A stretch of DNA of 64,000 nucleotides from Anaerolineae bacterium (GTDB lineage Bacteria > Chloroflexota > Anaerolineae > Promineifilales > Promineifilaceae): assembly GCA_023382655.1 (NCBI GenBank), contig JAHDWK010000003.1, positions 186,001 to 250,000 of the forward strand, in the 5' to 3' direction. Below the pieces are notes generated by a model, which made no database searches, was not told the DNA's origin, and worked only from the letters and a program-made list of their open reading frames with translations. This document shows, piece by piece, positions 8,302-17,359 of the stretch (its first letter is position 1; each line of letters starts with the position of its first letter). Made by a program: the position numbers and the translations under genes.

Positions 8302-10227
8302 ATGCTGAGAAGAAAGAAGATTTTGTTCATGATCGTGAGTTTGTTTTGTTTGGTGGGGGGCACGGCCGTCATTTTTCCCCCAAATAACCCGGAAGTTGCC
8401 TTGCACTCATATGGGCTGCCGCAGACGGCCGTAACCGGGACATTACTCAAATGGCATCCAGTTACCATTGACTTTACCGGCCCCTTCGCCCATGAAACTG
8501 ACGACAACCCCAACCCGTTTCTCGACTATCGGCTGCAAGTCACCTTCGTCGGGCCACAAGGCCAGACCTACCACGTGCCTGGCTTTTTTGCCGGAGATGG
8601 CCTGGGAAATGGCAGCGGTAATATATGGCGCGTCATTTTTGCTCCCGACAGCGCCGGTAACTGGCAATATACTGCCGCCTTCCATGCCGGCGCCAACATT
8701 GCCGTTGAACTAGGCATGAATAACGGCGCCCCGCACAGCTTTCATGGGGCCAGCGGTACAATCCAGGTGAATCATTCGGCGTGCCAGCAACCGGGTTTTT
8801 TAGGGTATGGGCGGCTGGAATATGTGGGGCAACACTATCTCAAATTTGCTGACGGTGGGTATTGGATAAAAGGGGGGGCCGACAGCCCGGAAAACTTCCT
8901 GGCCTACGCCGGTTTTGACAATACCTTTGACCAGGGCGGTCTCATCCCAGATTTTCTTCATTATTACCAACCACATGTAGCCGATTGGCAGCCCGGCGAC
9001 CCTAATTTTGTGAGCGAGGAGCGGGGGTATGACGCCAAAGGGATCATTGGCGCTCTAAATTACCTGGCAGGACAGGAAATCAACTCCATCTATTTTTTGC
9101 CCATGAATCTGGGCGGCGATGGCCAAGAGGTCTACCCTTTTGTTGGCCCGGAAAACACGCCCTATGACAAAACCCACTATGACGTGAGCAAACTCCATCA
9201 ATGGGGTATTGTCTTCAACCATGCCCAAAACAAAGGCATTGCGCTCCAGTTTGTGTTGGCGGAAACAGAATTTCCCAACCGCATCTGGCTGGATGGTGGT
9301 GGTCTTGGTGTGGAACGAAAGCTGTTTTACCGGGAATTAATTGCCCGCTTTGGCTATTTGTTGGCGATCAAATGGAATTTGAGCGAGGAAAACGAATACT
9401 CAATTGATCAATTACAGCAGTTTGCCAGCTACATTCGGGCATTGGATTGGAACAAACATCAAATTGCCGTACACACGCACCTGGATGATTTTTCCGATTA
9501 TTTGCAACTGCTGGGGGACCAGAATTTCACCAATACCTCCATTCAGTACACATCGGATATGGCTAACATTTTTGTGGACTCCTGGCGCATTTACTCCGCC
9601 AACACGGGCCACCCCTGGGTATTGGATATGGACGAAAATTTCACCTCGTTAACTAGCTGGAATGAAGATGCATTGCGGGTGGATGTGTTGTATCCGGTTT
9701 ATTTCAGTGGTGGAAATATCGAGTGGTACATGGGATACTATCATTTGCCGTTGGGCGGCGATTTGAACCTGGAAGATTTCCGCACCCGTGAAAAAATGTG
9801 GCGCTATACCCGTTATGCCCGGAACTTTATCGGCCACAACCTGCCTTTTTGGGAGATGCACCCGCATGATGCATTGCTAAATGGCGAAAATATCAGCCGG
9901 GGGGATGGTCAGGTTCTGGTAAAACCGGATGAGGTTTACGCCTTGTTTGTGCCGGTGGCTGATGGCAGCGGCCAGCTTAACCTGTCAGGCGCTCCTGGCT
10001 CGTTCAGGTTGCGTTGGTTTGACCCCCGAAACGGGATATTTGTCGGTGAGGTCCGCACCGTTTCTGGGGACGGCATGGTCAACATCGGGTTACCGCCAGT
10101 AGATATTGGCTCTGACTGGGTGGTTTTGTTGCAGAACACCCAACTGGTACACGCCAGCCAACAAACGGTTGGCGAGCCTGCGGTCTTTTTACCCCTTATC
10201 ACCAGCCCTTGCCCCGCCGCTCCTTGA
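8302..10227 (+). CDS. Secreted DUF5060-containing glycoside-hydrolase-like protein
   Basis: A 641-residue exported protein: signal peptide at 1-25, then a DUF5060-like beta domain at about 40-145 (TIDFTGPFAHETDDNPNPF, then VPGFFAGDG and FAPDSAGNWQY). A TIM-barrel region at about 165-520 follows (KGGADSPENFLAYAGFD; IKWNLSEENEYS with a possible catalytic Glu pair). A C-terminal beta domain resembles the putative collagen-binding domain of DUF4038/DUF5060 proteins. The last residues (AVFLPLITSPCPAAP) carry the Leu-Pro motif shared by other secreted proteins here. It is the first gene of a tight operon: the next start is 10 bp downstream. After about 8437 the gene lacks the ACGGCCGT octamer, unlike most of the window. 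Confidence 0.75.
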   Translation: MLRRKKILFMIVSLFCLVGGTAVIFPPNNPEVALHSYGLPQTAVTGTLLKWHPVTIDFTGPFAHETDDNPNPFLDYRLQVTFVGPQGQTYHVPGFFAGDGLGNGSGNIWRVIFAPDSAGNWQYTAAFHAGANIAVELGMNNGAPHSFHGASGTIQVNHSACQQPGFLGYGRLEYVGQHYLKFADGGYWIKGGADSPENFLAYAGFDNTFDQGGLIPDFLHYYQPHVADWQPGDPNFVSEERGYDAKGIIGALNYLAGQEINSIYFLPMNLGGDGQEVYPFVGPENTPYDKTHYDVSKLHQWGIVFNHAQNKGIALQFVLAETEFPNRIWLDGGGLGVERKLFYRELIARFGYLLAIKWNLSEENEYSIDQLQQFASYIRALDWNKHQIAVHTHLDDFSDYLQLLGDQNFTNTSIQYTSDMANIFVDSWRIYSANTGHPWVLDMDENFTSLTSWNEDALRVDVLYPVYFSGGNIEWYMGYYHLPLGGDLNLEDFRTREKMWRYTRYARNFIGHNLPFWEMHPHDALLNGENISRGDGQVLVKPDEVYALFVPVADGSGQLNLSGAPGSFRLRWFDPRNGIFVGEVRTVSGDGMVNIGLPPVDIGSDWVVLLQNTQLVHASQQTVGEPAVFLPLITSPCPAAP

Positions 10228-10237
10228 GGTACTGCAT

Positions 10238-11248
10238 ATGCGTTATTTTTTGGTTCTTTTGTTCCTCCTGTTTTTCACCCTGGTGGCGTCAGCATCACAA
10301 CCGGCGGGAAACCATTTTATTTATTTGCCGGTCATCGAGCGTCCTGAGGAGTTGATTCCTTCACAAGAGTTCACTTTACAGATTACGCCAACAGGGGGAT
10401 TGTTCAGCAGCACGTTTGAGCCGCACTCATTTGTATTAACAAACCCGGCCGGCAATACGCAATCGGTTGTGCATGTCACCATTGATTTAACCACCGTCGC
10501 ATTCATGGATATGGTGTATGACCCGAATGGGGGGGCCGGTGACTTAATAGCCAAAAACCTGGAAGTGGATAGTGGTGGAGGCCTTGTTGGGTTTCTGGCC
10601 CATGGTTTTGATAGCCCGCATGATGGCGGGTATGATAGGCTCCATCTGGCCTTTGCCCACTTTGATCCGGGGGAAACTTTCACTTTTTCGGTGGATGTGG
10701 ACCCCACCAGTATTCGGGGGGTGGAAGCGCCAGGGCCTTATGAATCGGGTAGTGTGTCTGGGCTGGAGTTGGTGGGGGCGTTGGTAACGGTTACGTTTGC
10801 CGACGATACCGTGTTGAGCGGGCAAACGTTTCGGCTACCACATAGTCTGGGTGGCTCACAGGCGATTGTGCGCAGCCACCTGCCGCCGGCGCTGCCGGTG
10901 CAGGTGGAGGGGGTGTTGGGGAGCACGGCCGTTGTCACCGACACCCACCAAATTTTACAAATTCAAACCGCGTCACGCGGTCTCGTCAGAGCGTTGGTCA
11001 TCGAAGGTGGCCTGTTTACCGAGGGTGTACCCGGTGGTGGTTTCGATCTTGACCCCTTTGAGGCCAACACGGCGTTGACGGCCCGCGAATATGAACGGTT
11101 TTCCAACGGGGGTACGATTCATTTGCCGGTGCAATTGAGCCGCTCCCATGTAAACGGTGGTTTTAATATCATAGTGGTGGTGCAGGAAAACATATTTGGC
11201 TACAAAGGCGCGGTTTCCTCACCCATCGTTTTAGAGTTACAGGATTAA
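10238..11248 (+). CDS. Secreted protein of unknown function
   Basis: A 336-residue exported protein starting at the ATG at 10238, preceded by a TTGAGG ribosome-binding site. A longer in-frame start at 10106 would lie inside the upstream gene and bury the signal peptide. The signal peptide (MRYFLVLLFLLFFTLVASAS) is followed at once by HFIYLPVIERP, the N-terminal form of the Leu-Pro motif. The rest is predicted all-beta, with segments such as LTNPAGNTQSVVHVTIDL and FSVDVDPTSIRG that resemble extracellular Ig-like or lectin folds. I do not recognise a family. It sits between a glycosidase-like gene and a sugar dehydrogenase (2-bp gap), so an accessory carbohydrate-binding role is plausible but unproven. 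Confidence 0.7.
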   Translation: MRYFLVLLFLLFFTLVASASQPAGNHFIYLPVIERPEELIPSQEFTLQITPTGGLFSSTFEPHSFVLTNPAGNTQSVVHVTIDLTTVAFMDMVYDPNGGAGDLIAKNLEVDSGGGLVGFLAHGFDSPHDGGYDRLHLAFAHFDPGETFTFSVDVDPTSIRGVEAPGPYESGSVSGLELVGALVTVTFADDTVLSGQTFRLPHSLGGSQAIVRSHLPPALPVQVEGVLGSTAVVTDTHQILQIQTASRGLVRALVIEGGLFTEGVPGGGFDLDPFEANTALTAREYERFSNGGTIHLPVQLSRSHVNGGFNIIVVVQENIFGYKGAVSSPIVLELQD

Positions 11249-11250
11249 GC

Positions 11251-12633
11251 ATGGAAGGTCATAACAAGTTGTTTCATTTCTTGTTTGTTGTCATTTTCTT
11301 GGGCGTCGTCGTGGTTATGACACAGGCAGGCAGTGCGGAGGTTCAGGCAACGGAAGGCAATGCGCTTTACTCATGGGCATCCTTCTCTGGCGGGGCCACT
11401 CTTTATATGCCGGCGGTGATGACGCCCTATTTGCCAGCGCCGCCTATCCGGGCTATCCCCTTTTCGGGAACGGTGAATACAGATGCCATCACCGATATAG
11501 CTTCCGCCGGCGATCAACGGCTTTTTGTAGTGGCCCGTAATGGGGTTATTCGTATATTGCAGCCCAACGGGCAGTTTTTACCCACGCCCTTTTTGGACAT
11601 CCATGAATTGGTAGTCACAGATAATTGGGAGCAAGGCATGTTAGGGTTAGTGTTTCATCCCAACTACCCTTCCACGCCTTATTTTTATGTGAGTTACACC
11701 GATGTTCAATACAACCAGGTGTATGTGGTGCGCTATACGGTGAACCAGGCAACGCCCGATGTTGCCGATGAAACCACGGCAACTTTGATCCTGCGCATTA
11801 ACAAAACAACAGTGGATAGTCCGGTGCATAATGGCGGCGACCTGAGTTTTGGGCCGGACGGTTATCTCTATTTTGGTATAGGGGATGGTGGCCCCGATCC
11901 CCATTTTGGCAGCACGGATGTCCATGACCCGGCCAACAACGGCCATCGTTTGGATACGCTATTGGGCAAGATTTTGCGGATTGACGTGAATGGAACCGGA
12001 CTCCCACCACAAGATAATTGCAACAGCGGTATCGTCAATTTCAACTATACCATTCCCGCGGATAATCCTTTTGCCGATGGTAATGGTCCTAATTGCGACG
12101 AAATTTGGGCCAGAGGGCTGCGTAACCCCTGGCGATTTAGCTTTGACTATGCCACCGGCGATTTATTTGTGGCGGATGTGGGTGAATGGGAACGGGAAGA
12201 GGTGAACAGAGAACCGGGCGGTTCTGCCGGCGGCCTGAATTATGGCTGGCGTTGTTGGGAGGGGACATATGATCAAACAATCCCCCACCCGATTATAGCC
12301 GACAGGTGTTTGCCTCTGGTGGATTACACGTTCCCGATCTATGAATATGACCAGGCTGGGGGCTGTTCTGTTGTGGGCGGCTTTGTTTATAACGGTCAGG
12401 CGTATCCGTCTTTGCAGGGGCATTATGTGTTTGGCGATTTTTGCAATGGGGTGGTCAAGGTGTTGAGCCGTGTGTCGGCGGAAGCATGGGGCATCACACA
12501 ACAGGTGGGTACCGGGCAGTTTATCAGTACATTTGGCGAAGATGCGACCGGCGAGTTGTACATGGGCACCTGGAGTGCGAACAACCAGGCGCGTGTTTAC
12601 CGGATTGTGGTGGAAAATTCACCCAGCCAATAA
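11251..12633 (+). CDS. Secreted PQQ-dependent sugar dehydrogenase (soluble GDH/HHIP-like)
   Basis: A 460-residue exported six-bladed propeller of the soluble quinoprotein glucose dehydrogenase / aldose sugar dehydrogenase family, which oxidises sugars with PQQ. The family signatures are present: RNGVIRILQPNG at the N-terminus, EQGMLGLVFHPNY, and HNGGDLSFGPDGYLYFGIGDGG, in which His is the conserved catalytic base. LRNPWRFSFD, FVADVGEWEREEVN and GLNYGWRCWEG follow. The N-terminus has a signal peptide and then the LYMPAVMTPYLP segment with the Leu-Pro motif. It is the last gene of the 8302-12633 operon. Its 3' end overlaps the convergent membrane-protein gene by 37 bp. No octamer occurs in it. 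Confidence 0.9.
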   Translation: MEGHNKLFHFLFVVIFLGVVVVMTQAGSAEVQATEGNALYSWASFSGGATLYMPAVMTPYLPAPPIRAIPFSGTVNTDAITDIASAGDQRLFVVARNGVIRILQPNGQFLPTPFLDIHELVVTDNWEQGMLGLVFHPNYPSTPYFYVSYTDVQYNQVYVVRYTVNQATPDVADETTATLILRINKTTVDSPVHNGGDLSFGPDGYLYFGIGDGGPDPHFGSTDVHDPANNGHRLDTLLGKILRIDVNGTGLPPQDNCNSGIVNFNYTIPADNPFADGNGPNCDEIWARGLRNPWRFSFDYATGDLFVADVGEWEREEVNREPGGSAGGLNYGWRCWEGTYDQTIPHPIIADRCLPLVDYTFPIYEYDQAGGCSVVGGFVYNGQAYPSLQGHYVFGDFCNGVVKVLSRVSAEAWGITQQVGTGQFISTFGEDATGELYMGTWSANNQARVYRIVVENSPSQ

Positions 12634-14732
12634 GCGTCATGGGGTTGGCGTTGGCCGTTGATGGCAAGGGGCAGGCGACTGCCAGTGGTGGGGTCATAGA
12701 AGCCGATATGGAGCGGGTAACGGCCGTGCCCCAGCCCCTCAGGCAACATGAGCGTCACCGTATCGGTAAACACCTCACCCGCCGCCCATAAACGGGTGGG
12801 ATAATACCCGTTTCGCGCCGGGCCATCTGCCTGGGCTACCGGCGGCAAAGCGGGATCACCCAGGTGGAGGAACAGGGTATATTCCTGGCCCGGCGATTGG
12901 GTGATATGCCATTGTAACTGAACCTCAATTTGTTCGGTGGTCGTGAGGACTTGGGCGTTGGTGAGCCATATCCCCTCGCCGAATTGCGCCAGAGCCGGTG
13001 TGTCCGGTGGCGGCCATTGCGCCGGAATAACCTTCACGCGGCCGATTTCCACACGTTCGGATGTATCCAGAATGGAGACAAACAGGCGGGTTTCGGTGGG
13101 AACAGTCATGGCAGGTTCCAGATAGACGGAAACGTGGTCTATGATGATTTGGTCATCCGGCCAGAAGATCGCCGGGAAAAGCCCGTTTCCATGATAGGTG
13201 TGGCGACTGCCGACCAACGCCAGGTCATGCCCCAAAATGGTAATTACCTCGGTGGGCGGCTGTGTCACTTCGCCGTTTTTGCGCCAGTATAGGGTCAGGG
13301 CTATGGGTTCGCCGGGCACGGCCGTAACCGGTAACGCTTCTACTCCCACCAATTCCAATGCGCCCAACGGGGCCTGTATCAGGTGAACGGTTGTCGGCAG
13401 GTCGGCAGCGGCCATGAGCGGTGGCGGGGCATAAGCCGCCGGGATGACTACCAAAAGGGCATAACAAGAAGTGACAAAAGCAGCGAACCCGGCCAACCAG
13501 CCATAACGGAATTGGCTCAGCCCATAGGCCAGCGCCAGGGTCACAGGTAGCAGCGCCGGAAAGAGCAGGCGACCCTGTTCGGCTGGAGTTTTTAGCATAA
13601 ATTGCAGCCAGCCGGCCGTCAACAGCAGCAGCCAACCGGCCAGGATCACTACCAAATCCCAGCGAATAGAGTGGCGGCGGTGTACGGCCGTGCCTATTCC
13701 TACCAATGCAAACAACACAATCCCGCCCCACAGCCAATAGACAAATGCCGGTGGCTGCACCGTCATCCAGCCAAAATAGGCGACGGCGGATTGGGTGACG
13801 GTGACAAGCTCACGCCACAATTGGCTGGCGGTCAAGGTTCGTTCACCGCCAGCCAGTTCAATGAACACATTCGTCGCGGTGATGTCGTTATAGAGTAGCC
13901 AGTTACGCCAGAACCACCAACCGGCAAGGAGAAAAGCGGGCAGTAAGGTGAGTAAAATAAAATCGCGGGCGGCGGGCCAACGGCCGTACGGCGACCCATC
14001 ACGCCATCCCCACCAGCCGGCTACGCCTATGACCCACATTAGCAGGAGCAGCCCCGCCGTTTTGCTGAGCATGGCGGCCCCCAGCAACAAACCCAGGACA
14101 AACAGTCGTCGTCGGGTAACCCCCGTTAGCCACAATCGTAAAACTTGCCAGATGACCAGGGAACTCAGCAAAATCATGAGGCTATCATTGCTGATGACGG
14201 CGTGGAGAAAATTGAACTGTGGTAAAAAGGCGACCAGGGTCATAGCCAGCCAGGCGCGGTCCGGCGACGACGGCCATAAGAGCCGCCCCGCCTGGTATAT
14301 GACCAGCAGCGTCAGCCCGCCCAGGAAAATGGAGAGGAGACGAAGACGAAGGACGGCCGTTTGCCAAACGGCCGTTTTCCCCATCTCAGGCACATATAAA
14401 TTGGGGTTGCCCGTTGTCTGGCCTAATTGGGCGTAGGGATTTATTTGCAGAACCGGCGCTTCTCCCGACCGGCCCCATAATAAAGCCAGCAGCACATAAT
14501 AAAGCGGTGGTTGTGCTGCCTCTTGCCGGGCCAGATTGTCCCCCACCCCGGGCCGGGTGGCCGCTACCGGCAATGTGCCAGTGGTGGCAATGGCCTGCAC
14601 CGTATAAAAATGATGGTTTTCATCGGGCGCTTCAAAAACAGGGGTAGCCACCGCATATCCCAGGGTGAGAAGTCCATAGAGCAGCAAAATAGCGGCGGCC
14701 ACATAGCCGGAACGACGAATGTGCAATATCAT
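12597..14732 (-). CDS. GT39-like polytopic membrane glycosyltransferase with extracytoplasmic C-terminal domain
   Basis: About 711 residues from the ATG at 14732. A longer frame from 14831 would overlap the divergent neighbour's start and adds a non-hydrophobic leader. Roughly 10-12 membrane segments cover the first 450 residues. After the first helix comes FEAPDENHHFYTVQ, whose acidic pair matches the catalytic loop of GT-C (GT39/ArnT-like) enzymes that use polyprenyl-phosphate sugars. The last 260 residues are soluble and beta-rich (ALTLYWRKNGEV; QLQWHITQSPGQEYTLFLHL). This second half resembles the extracytoplasmic domains often fused to such proteins in Chloroflexota. Acceptor unknown. 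Confidence 0.75.
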   Translation of the reverse strand: MILHIRRSGYVAAAILLLYGLLTLGYAVATPVFEAPDENHHFYTVQAIATTGTLPVAATRPGVGDNLARQEAAQPPLYYVLLALLWGRSGEAPVLQINPYAQLGQTTGNPNLYVPEMGKTAVWQTAVLRLRLLSIFLGGLTLLVIYQAGRLLWPSSPDRAWLAMTLVAFLPQFNFLHAVISNDSLMILLSSLVIWQVLRLWLTGVTRRRLFVLGLLLGAAMLSKTAGLLLLMWVIGVAGWWGWRDGSPYGRWPAARDFILLTLLPAFLLAGWWFWRNWLLYNDITATNVFIELAGGERTLTASQLWRELVTVTQSAVAYFGWMTVQPPAFVYWLWGGIVLFALVGIGTAVHRRHSIRWDLVVILAGWLLLLTAGWLQFMLKTPAEQGRLLFPALLPVTLALAYGLSQFRYGWLAGFAAFVTSCYALLVVIPAAYAPPPLMAAADLPTTVHLIQAPLGALELVGVEALPVTAVPGEPIALTLYWRKNGEVTQPPTEVITILGHDLALVGSRHTYHGNGLFPAIFWPDDQIIIDHVSVYLEPAMTVPTETRLFVSILDTSERVEIGRVKVIPAQWPPPDTPALAQFGEGIWLTNAQVLTTTEQIEVQLQWHITQSPGQEYTLFLHLGDPALPPVAQADGPARNGYYPTRLWAAGEVFTDTVTLMLPEGLGHGRYPLHIGFYDPTTGSRLPLAINGQRQPHDAYWLGEFSTTIR

Positions 14733-14771
14733 TTCCCCGTAATTTTCTACCAGGGAAAAGGATAATTCAAC

Positions 14772-15317
14772 ATGAAAAAAAGAGCTTTGATCGTGTTTGT
14801 CATTACTGTTTTGAGCATCAGCGCCGTGCAATACGTCTTCGGTTTTTCATCTGGTATTACCGGTTTTTCCGGTATGAATGGCGGTAACAGTTGTAATAAC
14901 TGCCACCACAGCGGCATTACCCCAGAGGTCAGCATCACCGGCCCGCAACTTGTTTTGCCTGGCGCTACCCAACTGTATAGCCTGACCATTTCCGGTGGGC
15001 AACAAATATCCGGCGGTCTCAATGTGGCGGTGAGCGATGGCGCTTTGCTTTCGTTAAGCAGCGAGACGCAGTTGGTGAATGATGAAATCACCCATACGGA
15101 TCCTAAATCTGTTAACCAGGATGGCGCGGTGGTTTTTAGCTATGCCTGGACGGCGCCGGTCATCACCGGCACCGTGGCCATCACCATGTATGGCGCCGGT
15201 AATTCTGTGGATGGCAATGGCTCAAACAGCGGCGACGCCGCCGGTCTGACGACTTTGCCCATTGTAGTGATGGCGCTAGATGAGCAGGTTTATTTGCCCA
15301 TGATCCGGCGGGATTGA
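14772..15317 (+). CDS. Secreted single-heme c-type protein, choice-of-anchor V-like
   Basis: A 181-residue exported protein: signal peptide at about 1-25, then GFSGMNGGNSCNNCHHSG with a CxxCH heme c attachment motif at residues 41-45. A reelin-like beta domain follows. A Gly-rich segment with one CxxCH directly after the signal peptide, then a beta domain, is the pattern of 'choice-of-anchor V' proteins. The C-terminus (DEQVYLPMIRRD) is the Leu-Pro motif plus basic residues, in the position where anchor-V proteins of other phyla carry a sorting tail. AAAGG lies upstream of the ATG. It has no octamer. Probably a surface-exposed redox or metal-binding protein; function unknown. Confidence 0.75.
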   Translation: MKKRALIVFVITVLSISAVQYVFGFSSGITGFSGMNGGNSCNNCHHSGITPEVSITGPQLVLPGATQLYSLTISGGQQISGGLNVAVSDGALLSLSSETQLVNDEITHTDPKSVNQDGAVVFSYAWTAPVITGTVAITMYGAGNSVDGNGSNSGDAAGLTTLPIVVMALDEQVYLPMIRRD

Positions 15318-15321
15318 TGGG

Positions 15322-15357
15322 TAGATTGGTTCAATCACCAAAGATTGAACCAATCTA
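15322..15357. terminator. Perfect 15-bp inverted repeat between convergent genes
   Basis: TAGATTGGTTCAATC at 15322-15336 is repeated in inverse at 15343-15357, with a 6-nt loop. It lies just after the stop of the c-heme gene, and its right arm supplies the TAG stop (15355-15357) of the opposing gene. A bidirectional transcription end is likely, although there is no T-run. Confidence 0.6.
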
Positions 15358-16026
15358 TGGCACAGGGAGGCAGGGTGATTCCGGCCAATCATCAAGCTGC
15401 CCCATGCCATTGCTGGAAAGCACCAGGCGGTCTATGCGGAATCCGGCGGAGCGGGCGGAGAGTTCCAGCGTATGCAGCCCTGGTTGTACATTGGGAAAAT
15501 CGGCTGGCCCTAAAATGCCGCCGCCATAATCAAAGCTGAAGTCATAGGTCCAGGTATCTACCACGTTGGAAAAGCCTTTGATCCAGGGGCGATCATCCAG
15601 GCGTACCCATACATCGTTGAAGTCAGAAGGGCTGAGGGGATGGGAGTTGCGGATGTTTAGCCGGTAGGTACCGGATTTGGTCAGGCTGATGGGGTAGGTG
15701 AGGACGGCAATGCCCGGTTGGGCCAGATAGTCGGGGCCGGTCCAGACATAATAACCGCTGCCAGTATAGCCGGGAAAACCGGTCTGCAACTGCCACTGGT
15801 CTACGGCGGGGATGGATTCAATCTCAATCACCACGGCGTCGTCCGTTTCTACGTAATAACACGGGCCGTCCAGGGGGGACACAACCAGGGGTAGGAAGAG
15901 AGAGGGTGTTTCTTTCCCGGCCGATCCCGGCTGCGCAAAGAAGAAAAACATACCAAGCAGGGTCACGGCCGTGACCCCCACCCCCACGAACAATGCCTGC
16001 ACGCGCCGTAAACCTGACTGCTTCAT
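15355..16026 (-). CDS. Secreted protein of unknown function
   Basis: A 223-residue exported protein starting at 16026, where ATGAGGAGTAAGTTG precedes the ATG (GAGGAGT as Shine-Dalgarno). A much longer frame to 16305 overlaps rpiA and is rejected. A signal peptide (VGVGVTAVTLLGMFFFFAQPGSA) is followed by ETPSLFLPLVVSPLDG, the N-terminal Leu-Pro motif. The mature part is a compact beta-sandwich-like domain with two cysteines, with segments (GYYVWTGPDYLAQPG; DVWVRLDDRPWIKGF; FPNVQPGLHTLELSARSAGFRIDRLVL) that look like a carbohydrate-binding module. The GLHTLELSARSAGFRIDRLVL pattern is typical of malectin-like/CBM6-like modules. No catalytic domain is present. It is downstream of rpiA on the same strand, but the SD and 61-bp gap suggest separate translation. 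Confidence 0.65.
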   Translation of the reverse strand: MKQSGLRRVQALFVGVGVTAVTLLGMFFFFAQPGSAGKETPSLFLPLVVSPLDGPCYYVETDDAVVIEIESIPAVDQWQLQTGFPGYTGSGYYVWTGPDYLAQPGIAVLTYPISLTKSGTYRLNIRNSHPLSPSDFNDVWVRLDDRPWIKGFSNVVDTWTYDFSFDYGGGILGPADFPNVQPGLHTLELSARSAGFRIDRLVLSSNGMGQLDDWPESPCLPVP

Positions 16027-16087
16027 CAACTTACTCCTCATAATGTTAGGGCGATTTTCAAAAGCGATCTGCACAGCTTTCATTATA

Positions 16088-16780
16088 TCAGGTTCTATGT
16101 AGAATCTCGATGCCGCGTGTCGTAGCCAGCACCACGTCCGTTGCCAGGCCGAGGAAGAGACCATGTTCGACGACGCCCGGCTGCTGGCGAATGGCCTGCG
16201 CCAGCGCCACCGGGCCGGTGATGCCGTCAAAATAGCAGTCGAAGATGTAATTGTTTTCATCGGTGAGATAGGGTTGGCCGTCTGGTTCCGTCCGTTTTTC
16301 GACACGGGCGGCTAAGGTGGTGAGGTAGTCGTAGCACGGCCGTGCCGCAAAGCGTACCACCTCCACCGGCACCGGCGCGCGTGTCCCCAACAAATTCACC
16401 TGTTTCCGTGCATCTGCCACTACCACCATCCGTTTGGCAGCTGTTGCCACAATCTTTTCCCGCAGCAGCGCCCCACCCAGCCCTTTAATCAGGTTGAAGT
16501 GCGGGTCAATCTCATCTGCGCCATCAATGACCACATCAATCACCGGGTACGCATCCAGCGCGCCCAGAGGAATGCCAAAACGGGCGGCGGCCACGGCCGT
16601 TGCCTCCGATGTCGGGATGCCCACAATGCCCGGCAGCTCCCCCGCCTGCCACAGTTGGCCGATTTTGCGTGTGGCGTGTACGGCCGTGCTGCCCGTGCCC
16701 AAACCGATGATCATGGACGGCCGTACCGCTAATGCCACCGCCTCCTCCCCCGCCTGCTGTTTTAAGGTCTCAATATCCAT
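16088..16780 (-). CDS. rpiA: Ribose-5-phosphate isomerase A
   Basis: A 230-residue cytoplasmic enzyme of the pentose phosphate pathway that interconverts ribose 5-phosphate and ribulose 5-phosphate. It is full length for the RpiA family. Signature motifs are IIGLGTGSTAVHAT near residue 25 (phosphate-binding loop), DVVIDGADEIDPHFNLIKG near residue 85 with the catalytic-site aspartates, and GGALLREKIVATAAK, which holds the conserved Glu and Lys. The gene lies 22 bp downstream of a small membrane-protein gene on the same strand. No strong ribosome-binding site precedes the ATG. Identification is secure. Confidence 0.95.
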   Translation of the reverse strand: MDIETLKQQAGEEAVALAVRPSMIIGLGTGSTAVHATRKIGQLWQAGELPGIVGIPTSEATAVAAARFGIPLGALDAYPVIDVVIDGADEIDPHFNLIKGLGGALLREKIVATAAKRMVVVADARKQVNLLGTRAPVPVEVVRFAARPCYDYLTTLAARVEKRTEPDGQPYLTDENNYIFDCYFDGITGPVALAQAIRQQPGVVEHGLFLGLATDVVLATTRGIEILHRT

Positions 16781-16801
16781 GTTTCAAAAAAGGCATACCA
16801 G

Positions 16802-17317
16802 CTAACTGCGCCGTTTGAGAAAAGCGTCAAAGGCTTCTGAGCGTTCTGGGGCCGCGTCACGGCCGTGTCCATAATGAAATCCTATCAACCCCCCCACTAT
16901 CCCGCCTAACAACGTGCCGCTAATCATACTACTGATGACAACAGCAAAAAGTGTGCCCGTGAAATGCACGGTGTTCATGTCTATTGAAGGGGTCTCCTCC
17001 ATTACAGCTAAAAGACCAAGAGTGAAAAGACCAGAGATTACAAAAGCATTCACCGCACCTAAGCCTGCGCCTCCCAAAATGACTATCTTTGTACCGATAT
17101 TGAAGCCAGTGAACTCAGGGACGATTTTCAAGGCAATAATCAGAAGTAAAGCGCAAATAGTAAAAGCTGTCAGCGTTGCCAAGATCGGTATCAACCATGT
17201 TGGGGGTAAAAAGCCTCCAAACAGAGCACTTAGAAACGAGGCGATCCCACTACTTAATACAAGTCCAAATCCGGTACCTGCGACAATTCCAATAATAACT
17301 CGAAGGGTTGTCTTCAT
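16802..17317 (-). CDS. Small polytopic membrane protein, unknown function
   Basis: A 171-residue hydrophobic protein with four predicted membrane helices: about residues 7-35, 40-65, 80-105 and 115-150. The third and fourth helices are rich in Gly and small residues (ILGGAGLGAVNAFVISG; SGTLLGGIVGGLIGFHYG). The tail is short, charged and cytoplasmic (AAPERSEAFDAFLKRRS). I do not recognise the family. It is more AT-rich than its neighbours and has a single octamer near its 3' end. It sits 22 bp upstream of rpiA and may be co-transcribed, with no functional link evident. Confidence 0.6.
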   Translation of the reverse strand: MKTTLRVIIGIVAGTGFGLVLSSGIASFLSALFGGFLPPTWLIPILATLTAFTICALLLIIALKIVPEFTGFNIGTKIVILGGAGLGAVNAFVISGLFTLGLLAVMEETPSIDMNTVHFTGTLFAVVISSMISGTLLGGIVGGLIGFHYGHGRDAAPERSEAFDAFLKRRS

Positions 17318-17359
17318 AATGTCAAGGGTCTCTTAAACACACCAATTCCAGTTGACAGA

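Noticed and set aside
15355..16305. Longer start of the secreted protein at 16305
   Set aside because: It would overlap rpiA by more than 200 bp and lacks a ribosome-binding site; 16026 has GAGGAGT and a signal peptide.
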